DNA of 64,000 nt from Parabacteroides johnsonii DSM 18315 (GCF_025151045.1 NZ_CP102285.1:3224001-3288000), one strand, 5' to 3'. Positions 44,824 to 52,647 are shown, counted from the stretch's first letter. Made by a program: numbers and translations. The notes: a model not told the origin generated them from the sequence alone.

Positions 44824-45408
44824 TGTTACTTTTGGCTTGATCCAAAAGTAACCAAAAGATCAAGGCTTAACCGGCTGGGCTACTCCGGTCAAAGACTACG
44901 CTGTCGCCTGCGAAACTCGCTTCGCTCAGACAGCGCAGGCTCCGGACGCTCCGTCTTTGCCCTTCGCTTGACGCCCATCCGCTTAGGCCTTTCTTAGAAA
45001 GCTACGCTTTCTCTTGGGATGGCCGATGCCGACCGTTCTTCTGCGATCCCGCGCGGGGCGCGGGAACAGGATAGTTTCGAGACACCCTCACAAGTGCGAG
45101 GACAAACACGGAGACAAGCCCGACAAACACAGAAGCAGCACGGAGGCAAGCACAGGGACAAACCCGTTCCCACACTTGATGCGGGATCACAAAGAAGCAG
45201 GCGGTATCGGCCATCCCCAAAGAGCCGTCAGGCTCTACTTCCGGCCTAAGCTGGTGAGCGTTAAGCGCAGTGACCGGAGTGAGCGTCCGGAGCGTCTGCT
45301 GTTTGAGCGAAGCGAGTTTCAGACGCGACAGCGAACGAAGGGAACGGAGTAGCGAAGCAGCTTAAGCCTTGATCTTTTGGTTACTTTTGGATCAAGCCAA
45401 AAGTAACA
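44824..45408. repeat. 585-bp element with perfect 47-bp inverted ends
   Basis: The left end 44824-44870 (begins TGTTACTTTTGGCTTGATCC) is the exact reverse complement of 45362-45408. Inside are a second inverted pair (GGATGGCCGATGCC with GGTATCGGCCATCC) and a central block bounded by GATCCCGC and GCGGGATC, which recurs rearranged at 19818-19954. No transposase gene is inside, so it is either a non-autonomous element or a layered repeat. Confidence 0.8.
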
Positions 45409-45519
45409 GAACAATCTTGAACTTTTGGTTACTTTTCTTTCAAGCCAAAAGTAACAGAACAATCAAATAAAAAAATTTATAATGAAAAAAAACGAACGCT
45501 TTCACCGAAAGCACAAGAA

Positions 45520-45864
45520 ATGGCGGAACTATACACCCGCCTGGAAAACCTCAAGTCGAAACAGACGGAAGGAGTGAAAACAACCCGCTACACGACCGAT
45601 GCCGTCCGGGACACACGCAAGCGCATACGCGAACTGCTCAGTGAAGCCGACGGGCTCGAAGAAACACAGATCCCGATAGACGATGCACGCACGCTCGTCG
45701 AATATTTCAGCGGGATACGCTACCTGCCGGAGTTCAAAAAAGACACGGAAAAGGCAACAGGGCTCTTCAAAGCCATGCAAGTCATCTTCGGATTCGCCGT
45801 CGCCGTCACGACACTGTCCACTTATTATTATTCAAGAGATAAAAGAAATCGGCAAGAATGTTAA
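45520..45864 (+). CDS. Hypothetical protein with C-terminal membrane helix
   Basis: 114 residues. About 85 charged, helical residues (MAELYTRLENLKSKQTEGVKTTRYT..., DTRKRIRELLSEADGLEE) precede one transmembrane helix (about 88-105) and a short basic tail. I do not recognise a family. The pattern fits a small tail-anchored or coiled-coil membrane protein. It follows the repeat element directly and may start the accessory island. Confidence 0.6.
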   Translation: MAELYTRLENLKSKQTEGVKTTRYTTDAVRDTRKRIRELLSEADGLEETQIPIDDARTLVEYFSGIRYLPEFKKDTEKATGLFKAMQVIFGFAVAVTTLSTYYYSRDKRNRQEC

Positions 45865-45969
45865 TTTTCAACAAATTAAAAGCGACAAAATAATATATTA
45901 TGCCGAAATAAATTTCTTTATATAATTGATATAAAAAGATTTACAATTCAGATAACATACTTTTTATAT

Positions 45970-46023
45970 GATTGCCGGTATGATAAGATCCCCCTACCTT
46001 TGGGTCATCATCAACCGGCAATC
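45970..46023 (+). promoter_or_regulatory. Promoter with flanking inverted repeat before the VirE-N/DUF3987 gene
   Basis: ATTG (45971-45974), 20 bp, TACCTTTG (45995-46002) form a consensus promoter. GATTGCCGGT (45970-45979) over the -33 element is the exact reverse complement of ACCGGCAATC (46014-46023) just past the expected start site. This is the layout of a repressor operator pair. Confidence 0.6.
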
Positions 46024-46048
46024 TTTTTTGCCTTAAATTAATAATATC

Positions 46049-48313
46049 ATGAAAAAACAAGAACTTGTTTCTTTTTATGCCAGCCTGTTCCGGACCGAGT
46101 GCCAAGTCTTAACTCTTGAAGAAATCATTATCCTGATCCGGCGCCGCCGGTGGCAACGTGAAATCATCGCCTACCGCACCGCACTCGCAGAAGGGCGCTC
46201 CGAAGAGGCCCGCCGTCTGAAAGGCGGATTGCCGGGATTCACCCCTTCGGGGGTATTCAAGGGAGGGCATAAGGCAAGTGCGATCGAAACGTACAGTCAA
46301 GTTGTCGGGCTGGATTTCGACCATGTGGAGGACCTTGCGGCACTGATCCTCATCTTCCGGATGCTGGACTTCACGCTGGCGATGTTCGTCAGCCCCAGTG
46401 GAGAAGGGCTGAAGGTCTTCGTACGCGTAGACTGCCCGCCCCGACGCCACAGAGAGGCCTACCTGCAGGTCGCCGCCTTCTTCGAGAAGGCTGGCGGCAT
46501 GGCGAGCGATGCCAAGTGTAAGGACATCAGCCGTTGCTGCTACGTGAGCGACGATCCGGAAGCGTATTACAACCCGGATGCCACGGTCTTCCACATCCCC
46601 GAAGAGCAGTCGGCCGAAGAGGGTGTCGATGCGTTTGTCACCCGTTTCCTCGACCGTAACCCGCCACTTGCCGGATCGCGCAACCAGACGGTCTACCGCC
46701 TCGGCTGCGAGGCCAACCGGAGGGGCTTTTCGTATGCCGAAACAGTCGCTTGCTGCACGCTCAGCCTGCAAGCAGATGACTTCACTCCGGCAGAAATCGA
46801 GCAGACGTTATATTCTGCTTATCAAGGGAATGCATCAGAACACGCGACCTTCGCCGACAGAAAAGGACACAGAAGGGCAAAAAAGGCATCCGCTACAAAT
46901 CAGAACGCCGGAGGGTATGAACCGGACCCCGAAAACTCAGGCGAAACACTCCGCGAACAGACCCCTTTCCTGCCCGAAGAGCTATACGAGCTGCTCCCGC
47001 CCCTGATCCGCGAAGCCGTCTCCTTCTACCCGCAGCGCCGCGAGCGCGACATGGCTCTCTTGGGGGCTTGCACAGTATTGAGCGCCTGCCTTCCGGAGGT
47101 GTCGGGCGTCTATCACCGCAAGCGCGTCTACCCCCACATCTTCACGGTCGAAATCGCCCCTGCCGCCAACGGGAAGGGGTGCATCAACGATATGCGTCAC
47201 TTGGCCGACCACTATGCGAACCTGGTCGAGGTGGAAACAGGACGTGCCGAAGAGGAATACCGGCAGGCCCTCGAAGACTGGGAGCTGAAGAAGGCGGAGG
47301 CACGCAAGAACCACCGGACCGTCTCGGTGAAAGACGCTCCCATCCCCGCTGCAACGGCCTACCTGAACATCCCGACACAGATCACCAAGGCGAAGCTGCT
47401 CATCCACCTGCGCGACAACGGCAGCATGGGAGGGCTGATGGCTGACAGCGAGATCGACACGATCGTATCGGCGAGCAAGTTGGACTTCGGTATGTTCGAC
47501 GACCTGCTCCGCAAGGCGTTCCACCACGAACGGGTCGCCTCATCGCGCAAGACGGACAACGAACTGATCCGCATCGAACGCCCGCGCCTGGCGTTGCTCC
47601 TCTCCGGCACGCCCGGACAATTCCCCCGCCTGATCCCCGACAGCGAAAGCGGCCTTGTGAGCCGCCTCTTGCTCTACACCTGCCGCAATGAGGCCGTCTG
47701 GCAGGATGTCTCGCCCGATGGCAGCGGGATGGAGATGGAAAAGAAGCTGGCCGAGCTGTCCGAACAGGTGATGGATATCGCTTTGACACTCCGCAAACGC
47801 CCGTTGCAGGTATGCCTGACGGCGGTGCAATGGCGAGAACTGAACCAACGTTTCACGGTATGGCTGCACGAAGCGGATCTTTTCGGAGGTGAGGAGTTCC
47901 TCAGCGTCGTGAAACGCTACGGGCTGATCACGTTCCGCCTCTGCATGGTCTTCACCGCATTGCGGTGCGGTACGGCGGGCTATGGGATGGACAAGCAATT
48001 TTGCACCGACGAGCATTTCCGGGCTGCCCTCGCCATCACCTCGACCTGCCTCGAACACAGCCGCCTGTTGTTGACCTCACTCCGCCACGACGAGGAAGTC
48101 CCGGAGCTTTCCTACCCTCGCAAAGGGCGCAACCTTTTAGCCCGGTTGCCGCACGAATTTACCCTGCAGGAAGCCTACCGCTTAGGCGAGGCGGAAGGCA
48201 TGGCAGAAAGGGAGGTGAGACGGCTCATCAGCAAGCTCATTCCTTTATATATCAAAAGAATAGCTCACGGCGAATACCAAAAGACAGACCTCCCTGACCC
48301 TGAAAAAACATAG
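46049..48313 (+). CDS. VirE-N/BT4734-like and DUF3987 protein
   Basis: 754 residues. Residues ~50-190 (GGHKASAIETYSQVVGLDFDHVEDLAAL..., FVSPSGEGLKVFVRVD, SDAKCKDISRCCYVSDDPEAYYNP) are the BT4734/VirE-N type, which has primase-like acidic residues. Residues ~320-720 resemble DUF3987 (VSFYPQRRERDMALLGACTVLSACLPEVSGVYHRKRVYPHIFTVEIAPAANGKG), with a possible nucleotide-binding loop PAANGKGC in place of a classical Walker A. In Bacteroidetes it is usually found near HU-HIG, DUF4248 and an amidase or glucosaminidase, as here. The function of the cassette is unknown. GC content is visibly higher than in neighbours, which suggests transfer. Confidence 0.8.
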   Translation: MKKQELVSFYASLFRTECQVLTLEEIIILIRRRRWQREIIAYRTALAEGRSEEARRLKGGLPGFTPSGVFKGGHKASAIETYSQVVGLDFDHVEDLAALILIFRMLDFTLAMFVSPSGEGLKVFVRVDCPPRRHREAYLQVAAFFEKAGGMASDAKCKDISRCCYVSDDPEAYYNPDATVFHIPEEQSAEEGVDAFVTRFLDRNPPLAGSRNQTVYRLGCEANRRGFSYAETVACCTLSLQADDFTPAEIEQTLYSAYQGNASEHATFADRKGHRRAKKASATNQNAGGYEPDPENSGETLREQTPFLPEELYELLPPLIREAVSFYPQRRERDMALLGACTVLSACLPEVSGVYHRKRVYPHIFTVEIAPAANGKGCINDMRHLADHYANLVEVETGRAEEEYRQALEDWELKKAEARKNHRTVSVKDAPIPAATAYLNIPTQITKAKLLIHLRDNGSMGGLMADSEIDTIVSASKLDFGMFDDLLRKAFHHERVASSRKTDNELIRIERPRLALLLSGTPGQFPRLIPDSESGLVSRLLLYTCRNEAVWQDVSPDGSGMEMEKKLAELSEQVMDIALTLRKRPLQVCLTAVQWRELNQRFTVWLHEADLFGGEEFLSVVKRYGLITFRLCMVFTALRCGTAGYGMDKQFCTDEHFRAALAITSTCLEHSRLLLTSLRHDEEVPELSYPRKGRNLLARLPHEFTLQEAYRLGEAEGMAEREVRRLISKLIPLYIKRIAHGEYQKTDLPDPEKT

Positions 48314-48369
48314 GATGCCTTTTTAGCCCCTTTTTGTCCTTTTCCCCCTCCGAGCCGTTTTCAAGAGAG

Positions 48370-48432
48370 AAAAACCCTATACCCTATCCCCCAAAAAGCC
48401 ATAGCTTCCGGGAAAAAAAGGTATAGGGTTTT
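48370..48432. terminator. Bidirectional hairpin between convergent genes
   Basis: AAAACCCTATACC pairs with GGTATAGGGTTTT, with further partial repeats of CCATAGC and GGTATAGG around it. Confidence 0.7.
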
Positions 48433-48452
48433 GCCCTGTGGGGTATAGGTTT

Positions 48453-48782
48453 TCATCGGCTCAACAGGTCTTTCATAGATGCAATATCCCGGCGACAATC
48501 CCATATAGCCATTATATGCACTACATGATTCGTATCGTCTGTATAATATATGATTTTATAATACGGATGTGCCACAAAAGAACGATAACGCATTGTATCG
48601 TCACTTAATAAAATATCGACTCTTCCCATGCAGGGATTAGTCATAAGCAAATCGATACTATGCAGAATCTCTGCAACAATTTTTTCAGCTACCTGAGGTC
48701 TGTCATCATTAGAGTACCACTGAGCTATGGTTGTCAAATCATCCAAAGCACCGTCTTTCCAACGTATACTATTTACTTCCAC
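48453..48782 (-). CDS. RelE/ParE family toxin (module 1)
   Basis: 109 residues with a GTG start at 48782 that overlaps the end of the antitoxin gene by 10 bp. The ParE/RelE fold is visible (SIRWKDGALDDLTTIAQWYSNDD, MGRVDILLSDDTMRYRSFVAHPYYKIIYYTDD, IMAIWDCRRDI). It is related to the toxin at 52648-52974 (both end ..VWDCR or IWDCR). It would act on ribosomal mRNA or on gyrase. Confidence 0.85.
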   Translation of the reverse strand: MEVNSIRWKDGALDDLTTIAQWYSNDDRPQVAEKIVAEILHSIDLLMTNPCMGRVDILLSDDTMRYRSFVAHPYYKIIYYTDDTNHVVHIMAIWDCRRDIASMKDLLSR

Positions 48783-49039
48783 GATGCCACAAGATTATGC
48801 AATCGTTCTTTAACTTCTTCTTGAGTGTAATAATGGCTTTCTTGTTGCCGTTGGGCGAGAATATTCTTTAGCTCATCTACGGCATATTGACAAGGAGCAG
48901 GATTCTCCTTTTCCATGAGCTGCCCTTTGATACGTTTCAAGTAATGAGACAACTTTTCTATCATCTCTTCGCTATTTATATCCGTCAGTATTTCTTTTAC
49001 CAACAGAGCTTTCTTGGCTTCCAGTTCAATTGTCGTCAT
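48773..49039 (-). CDS. Antitoxin-like partner of module 1
   Basis: 88 residues, helical, no helix-turn-helix recognised. It shares PCQYAVDELK..., YYTQEEVKERLH with the protein at 52971-53222, where the toxin neighbour is of the same family. The pair defines an antitoxin family. TATCTTTG on the minus strand (49078-49071) is the likely promoter. Confidence 0.8.
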   Translation of the reverse strand: MTTIELEAKKALLVKEILTDINSEEMIEKLSHYLKRIKGQLMEKENPAPCQYAVDELKNILAQRQQESHYYTQEEVKERLHNLVASWK

Positions 49040-49111
49040 TTCTCTTATGTCGTTATATAAATATTTGAGACAAAGATAGTTTTTTTATTTTAATGTAGAG
49101 TATATTTACTG

Positions 49112-49154
49112 ACTTTCCCCGTTTTTCCCCTCTCCTCCCTCTTTTTCCGCACCG
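49112..49154. repeat. 43-bp direct repeat, left copy
   Basis: Starts ACTTTCCCCGTTTTTCCCCT and ends TTTCCGCACCG. It matches 50188-50230 at 42 of 43 positions. The pair brackets the zeta-toxin module. Confidence 0.9.
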
Positions 49155-49174
49155 GCATCGGGGGATATGACGGG

Positions 49175-49807
49175 TCATGTCAAACGCCGTAACCATCCAG
49201 CCTCTCCCGGCAATATGTTCATAAACCGATTATCCTTATACTGTGCAACTAAAACAGGATTATTGAGCGGATTCTGGGCATCCATAAAAAGAATAGATTC
49301 AAACAGACCCATATATTTTTTGAGATTGACGTAGCATTGATTAAAGTTCCACTCGATGGACTGCAAAGGGAGGTCATGCCCTTTTTTTTTGACTCTCAGA
49401 CTAACATTCGCGATACTTTGCGCCACAGTATTCAACCCAAAGAAAATACCATGAATATGATATCCATGAGCCTTGAAATACAAAACCTGGTTCAACCCAA
49501 AATTATCCGCGAACGGTGTTTCTAACGCAAAATCAATAGAATCCGCAATACAATGTTTCCGTAATTCGTCGTATTCCTCCCATTGATAATCAGCTGTCAA
49601 CTCGTCAAATAATTCCTCAAACATATCATTTGTATAGGCCGGATACAACTGCTTACGTTGCGATTTGCTCAGATTCTTTATATAGGTCCTAATTTCCATT
49701 CCTCTTTTATCCGGATCATATACAGGTATACCATCCGTGTACAAAGAGCCGAAAGTGCTTTTACCGGCTCCATTGGGACCCATGACAATATGCAGGATGG
49801 GATTCAT
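49175..49807 (-). CDS. Zeta-toxin-like P-loop kinase
   Basis: 210 residues. The Walker A motif MGPNGAGKST is at residues 9-18; ALETPFADN in the middle and the length fit the zeta toxin/AAA_33 group, which phosphorylates UDP-sugars or other small molecules. Its gene lies 5 bp after that of a small unrelated protein that is probably its antidote. The typical epsilon antitoxin fold is not evident. Confidence 0.85.
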   Translation of the reverse strand: MNPILHIVMGPNGAGKSTFGSLYTDGIPVYDPDKRGMEIRTYIKNLSKSQRKQLYPAYTNDMFEELFDELTADYQWEEYDELRKHCIADSIDFALETPFADNFGLNQVLYFKAHGYHIHGIFFGLNTVAQSIANVSLRVKKKGHDLPLQSIEWNFNQCYVNLKKYMGLFESILFMDAQNPLNNPVLVAQYKDNRFMNILPGEAGWLRRLT

Positions 49808-49812
49808 GGAGA

Positions 49813-50133
49813 TTATTTTTTGATCTGTTGGAACAGAACCCCTTCTCCTGCAGGACGAGAGGCTCTTATTTTCTTGAATTTTATGTCTTGACTATACAGG
49901 GCACGTTCCAGATTCGCCAGTTCAACGACATCTTCACTACCATCGGCATTAGCACGAATAAAACGGTTGTCTTTTCGAATCCTTTGATTATCTTTATACA
50001 AATACGGGATTTGCCGTTGCCAACATCTTTGGATTTCCTGTTTACTGATATCCATATGATTGACCTGCCCCTGACGATTTTGCATCCGGCTTAAAAATGA
50101 TTTTGAGAATTCATTGTCCGTTAGCTTTCCCAT
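49813..50133 (-). CDS. Partner of the zeta-like toxin, probable antitoxin
   Basis: 106 residues, very polar (MGKLTDNEFSKSFLSRMQNRQGQVNHMDISKQEIQ..., ASRPAGEGVLFQQIKK). No family recognised. It is placed first in a two-gene operon with the zeta-like kinase, as antitoxins are. Confidence 0.7.
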   Translation of the reverse strand: MGKLTDNEFSKSFLSRMQNRQGQVNHMDISKQEIQRCWQRQIPYLYKDNQRIRKDNRFIRANADGSEDVVELANLERALYSQDIKFKKIRASRPAGEGVLFQQIKK

Positions 50134-50187
50134 TGTTCAACCTCTTTAATATTCACAAATATACGAAAGATTATGGACAAACATACA

Positions 50188-50230
50188 ACTTTCCCCGTTT
50201 TTCCCCTCTCCTCCCTCTCTTTCCGCACCG
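50188..50230. repeat. 43-bp direct repeat, right copy
   Basis: Same as 49112-49154 with one mismatch. It lies about 37 bp before the promoter of the HU-HIG gene, so it may belong to the original leader of that gene. Confidence 0.9.
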
Positions 50231-50266
50231 TTCCGCCACATTCCGCATGGGCGCCGGGGGCGGTTG

Positions 50267-50274
50267 TATCTTTG
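50267..50274 (+). promoter_or_regulatory. Promoter -7 element of the HU-HIG gene
   Basis: TATCTTTG, with a GC-rich upstream stretch; about 45 bp before the ATG. Confidence 0.6.
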
Positions 50275-50319
50275 CTATGTGATTAAGAAATGAATGTTTT
50301 ACCTTAAAATCCAGATGTT

Positions 50320-50760
50320 ATGCCAGCAAAGTACAAATTGGTCCTGCGCAAGGATATGCGCAAAGATGCTGCTGAAGGTTCGAAACTGTATTACGCCAGT
50401 GCCAATACGACCGGCACGTGCGATGTGTATGAATTGTGCGACCTGATCTCGGCCCAGTCCACCGCCTCGTCCGGTGACGTGAAACTGATCCTCGACGAAT
50501 TGGTCAACGTGATGCGCCGCAACCTCGGCAAAGGCGAGGTCGTCAAAGTGGGTGAATTGGGCAGCTTCCAGTTACAGTTCGGCAGTACCGGCACGGTGAC
50601 CGAGAAGGAGTTTAACCAGGTGCTAATCAAAAGCCGCCGCATCGTCTTCCGTCCCGGCAAATTACTGAAAGAAGCCGTCAAGAACTATACGTTCGAAAAG
50701 ATCGCTTCCGGTGCTCCAGACGAGGGAGGGGGCGAAGATGACCGGCCGGGAGAACTTTGA
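50320..50760 (+). CDS. HU-HIG family DNA-binding protein
   Basis: 146 residues. The HU-like fold is preceded by a short basic beta stretch (KYKLVLRKDMRKDAAEGSKLYY) and has VYELCDLISAQSTASSGDVKLILDELVNVMRRNLGKGEVVKVGELGSFQLQFGS, the hallmark of the HU-HIG group. It should bind DNA. The tail (GAPDEGGGEDDRPGEL) is acidic and disordered. It is a regular member of the VirE-N/HU-HIG/DUF4248/muramidase cassette. Confidence 0.9.
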   Translation: MPAKYKLVLRKDMRKDAAEGSKLYYASANTTGTCDVYELCDLISAQSTASSGDVKLILDELVNVMRRNLGKGEVVKVGELGSFQLQFGSTGTVTEKEFNQVLIKSRRIVFRPGKLLKEAVKNYTFEKIASGAPDEGGGEDDRPGEL

Positions 50761-50849
50761 GAGGTGAAAGTTGAAAGGTGAAAGTTGAAAGTGATGCTTC
50801 GCGTTCGTACAAATAACTTTCACCTTTCAACTTTCACCTTTCAACTCTC
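50759..50849. repeat. Heptamer-built inverted repeat (AAGTTGA family), second copy
   Basis: The left arm (50759-50793) is made of GGTGAAAGTTGAAA units; the right arm (50814-50849) is the complement. It separates the convergent HU-HIG and DUF4248 genes. Confidence 0.85.
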
Positions 50850-50857
50850 AAAGCTCT

Positions 50858-51082
50858 TCAGGGTTCTCCGAGATGTCCCACAATGTAATCCTTTTGCCTG
50901 GGGGTGAGGTATTTCTTGCCCGGATGCCAGCCTGATTTTTCCAGTTGTCCGACCAGTTCGTCACTGACGCGTATCCATTTCAACAATTGCATGGTCGCGC
51001 TCTTCTGTGAGATATTCGGGAAGTACATCAGGGCCAGCTCGCCCCATCCCCAGACTTTGTTTTGATTCAGTGAATTTTCCAT
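50858..51082 (-). CDS. DUF4248 protein
   Basis: 74 residues, the usual length. The pattern VWGWGELALMYFPNISQKSATMQLLKWI and a final YLTPRQKDYIVGHLGEP identify DUF4248. The function is unknown; a winged-helix-like DNA-binding fold is possible. It is transcribed opposite to HU-HIG and divergently from the glucosaminidase gene, the usual arrangement of this cassette. Confidence 0.85.
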   Translation of the reverse strand: MENSLNQNKVWGWGELALMYFPNISQKSATMQLLKWIRVSDELVGQLEKSGWHPGKKYLTPRQKDYIVGHLGEP

Positions 51083-51155
51083 TGTATTTCTACTTGATTA
51101 GAATATGTAAATATAAGCATTATCAACCTGAAATACAAATAACTACCAATATATC

Positions 51156-51665
51156 ATGGATAAAAAAATCAACTTTTTACACACTTGCCGGCAGGCTGCT
51201 GCCGAGGCTGAAAAGCCGTTCGGCATAAACGCCCGGATCATTCTTGCACAAGGTGCGCTTGAGAGTGGCTGGGGGAGTTCCTGTCTTGCGACGGAACATC
51301 ATAACTTCTTCGGACTGATGGGCTATGGCACTTCGAATGCGTATTGGCATGGGCAGCGGGCCACATTCGAGACGGCCTATGGGACTCATCATTTCAGACA
51401 TTACGAAGCAACACGCCTTTCTTTCCTCGACTTCGCCCGCCTGATCCGCTCCGCCTATCCTCGCGCCTATCATTTCAGCTTCCAACCCGAAGCCTATGCA
51501 AAAGAGATCGCCTACAGCCCTTACATCAGTGAACAAAACGGCGACAACCGCGACCTGTACCGCCGCAACATCATCGCGCTCGAAGCGGACATCGGGAGGT
51601 TGTTGGATTGGGGAGGGGCGGGATCTGCCCGCCCGGGGTCTGCCCGCCCGATTCTTGCAGCATGA
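51156..51665 (+). CDS. Glucosaminidase-domain protein (GH73-like)
   Basis: 169 residues. It shows the catalytic region ILAQGALESGWGSSCLATEHHNFFGLMGY (with Glu in LESGWG) and SFLDFARLIRSAYPRAY, typical of FlgJ/GH73 muramidases. There is no signal peptide. The last ~18 residues (GSARPGSARPILAA) are encoded by the start of a GC-rich repeat tract that has run into the gene end, so the native C-terminus is probably near RLLDWGG. Confidence 0.88.
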   Translation: MDKKINFLHTCRQAAAEAEKPFGINARIILAQGALESGWGSSCLATEHHNFFGLMGYGTSNAYWHGQRATFETAYGTHHFRHYEATRLSFLDFARLIRSAYPRAYHFSFQPEAYAKEIAYSPYISEQNGDNRDLYRRNIIALEADIGRLLDWGGAGSARPGSARPILAA

Positions 51666-51856
51666 AAATATAAAACAATCCCCCGTAACGGCGGGGTCTG
51701 CCCGCCGTTACGGGGGACGGACGGTGGTAATGGCGGGCAGACCCCGCCACTACTACCGGGCGGACCCCGTAACGGCGGGGTCTGCCCGCCGTTACGGGGG
51801 ACGGACGGTGGTAATGGCGGGCAGACCCCGCCACTACTACCGGGCGGACCCCGCCC
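51617..51856. repeat. GC-rich hairpin repeats with an 84-bp tandem duplication
   Basis: Two 84-bp units (51681-51764 and 51765-51848) each contain CCCCGTAACGGCGGG, a 5-base loop and its exact complement, then a second hairpin GGCGGGCAGACCCCGCC. Shorter GGGTCTGCCCGCCCG units lie at 51620-51650. GC content is far above the genome average. Confidence 0.88.
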
Positions 51857-51890
51857 CAACGGTTATCAACTATCAAATACATAATTCACC

Positions 51891-52244
51891 ATGAACAAAC
51901 TAAGACAAATCCTTGAATTTATCAGAGCCTTGTTAGGCCTCTTGTTGAACTTGAAAAAGAGAAAGAAGAAAAAAGATGAGAAAAATGAAAAGCCTGCTCA
52001 CCCGATACCGGGAGAGTTGCCGGACGAGGTGCCGGATGATGTGCCTCAGGAAGGTATTGGCATTGTATCTGGCCGCCTTGGGGATGATGGCCCTGTGGGC
52101 GGACCGTTCAGAGGTGGTACTGGGATGTATAGGAGCCCTCTTGACACTCTCGGAGTACGGACGGGCTACACACGACAAGCCGCCTCCTTCGTAGGATGGA
52201 CGTTGTTTTCGTATGCAGTCGGGATGTCTTTTTGGGGAGCCTGA
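51891..52244 (+). CDS. Hypothetical small protein downstream of the glucosaminidase
   Basis: 117 residues. A hydrophobic N-terminus (MNKLRQILEFIRALLGLLLNL) precedes a Lys-rich stretch and a Pro/Asp-rich part. A second frame (51976-52194) overlaps the middle and its protein is also membrane-like; both cannot easily be real over their full length. The first ~50 residues here are the most protein-like. No family recognised. Confidence 0.4.
   Translation: MNKLRQILEFIRALLGLLLNLKKRKKKKDEKNEKPAHPIPGELPDEVPDDVPQEGIGIVSGRLGDDGPVGGPFRGGTGMYRSPLDTLGVRTGYTRQAASFVGWTLFSYAVGMSFWGA
51976..52194 (+). CDS. Hypothetical overlapping membrane protein
   Basis: 72 residues with a basic start and two hydrophobic helices (LRKVLALYLAALGMMALWA, VVLGCIGALLTLSEYG). 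It is read in another frame inside the gene at 51891. The helices look more natural than the parallel frame. This may be a nested gene of a lysis- or wall-related cassette; low certainty. Confidence 0.4.
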   Translation: MRKMKSLLTRYRESCRTRCRMMCLRKVLALYLAALGMMALWADRSEVVLGCIGALLTLSEYGRATHDKPPPS

Positions 52245-52250
52245 CGAATG

Positions 52251-52580
52251 TTAGCGGATGGACACTTTACGAACCGTGTCGCCAATCCGGACGATGTAGT
52301 ACCCTTTGGCAATATCCACCGTATATTCGCCGGAGGGTTGCTTCATCGGTATCTCTTTCACCCGGATGCCTACCACGCTGTAAATTTCGAGCTTGCTACC
52401 GGCCGGAGCATTTTCCACAACGATCTTGTTATCATAGGCGCTGATCTCCACAGAGTCCTTTTCCTTGTCTTTTGGGGTGGCCACCCGGGATATAGCCGTA
52501 TTCGCTTGCTGTGCCATCACCTCAAGCGGATAACCGGCCCATACAGCCAGCAACAAAACGATTGTAATTAATACCTTCAT
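52251..52580 (-). CDS. Secreted mini-protein consisting mainly of a sorting-type C-terminal domain
   Basis: 109 residues from ATG 52580 (MKVLITIVLLLAVWAGYPLEVMAQ, a signal peptide). Almost all the rest (KIVVENAPAGSKLEIYSVVGIRVKEI..., DIAKGYYIVRIGDTVRKVSIR) looks like a Por/type IX secretion C-terminal domain, but there is no passenger domain. It could be a remnant of a larger secreted protein or a functional small carrier. Confidence 0.75.
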   Translation of the reverse strand: MKVLITIVLLLAVWAGYPLEVMAQQANTAISRVATPKDKEKDSVEISAYDNKIVVENAPAGSKLEIYSVVGIRVKEIPMKQPSGEYTVDIAKGYYIVRIGDTVRKVSIR

Positions 52581-52647
52581 ATGCCAAACCCTAAGATCGT
52601 ACAAATGTAGGAATATTTTTTCAGATAATGTAGAAAGTTCTGTATTA

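Larger units (their letters stand above)
44551..45519. other. Repeat-rich intergenic region
   Basis: Holds, in order, a GC-rich hairpin (44557-44602), the ~160-bp flank shared with the first secreted-protein gene, a weak terminator (near 44771-44806), a 585-bp nested inverted-repeat element (44824-45408) and a partial third arm (45418-45460). Open frames inside the element arise from its GC-rich symmetry and are not credible. Confidence 0.8.

Noticed and set aside
45014-45352. Overlapping open frames in the 585-bp element
   Set aside because: They exist in several frames at once because of GC-rich repeat symmetry.
50097-50282. 61-codon plus-strand frame before HU-HIG
   Set aside because: It crosses the start of the zeta partner gene and the 43-bp repeat; composition is not protein-like.
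51496-51894. Frames in both directions through the 84-bp repeats
   Set aside because: Repeat-derived (RYGGRTVVMAG / GSSGGVCPPL repeats), a by-product of the tandem duplication.
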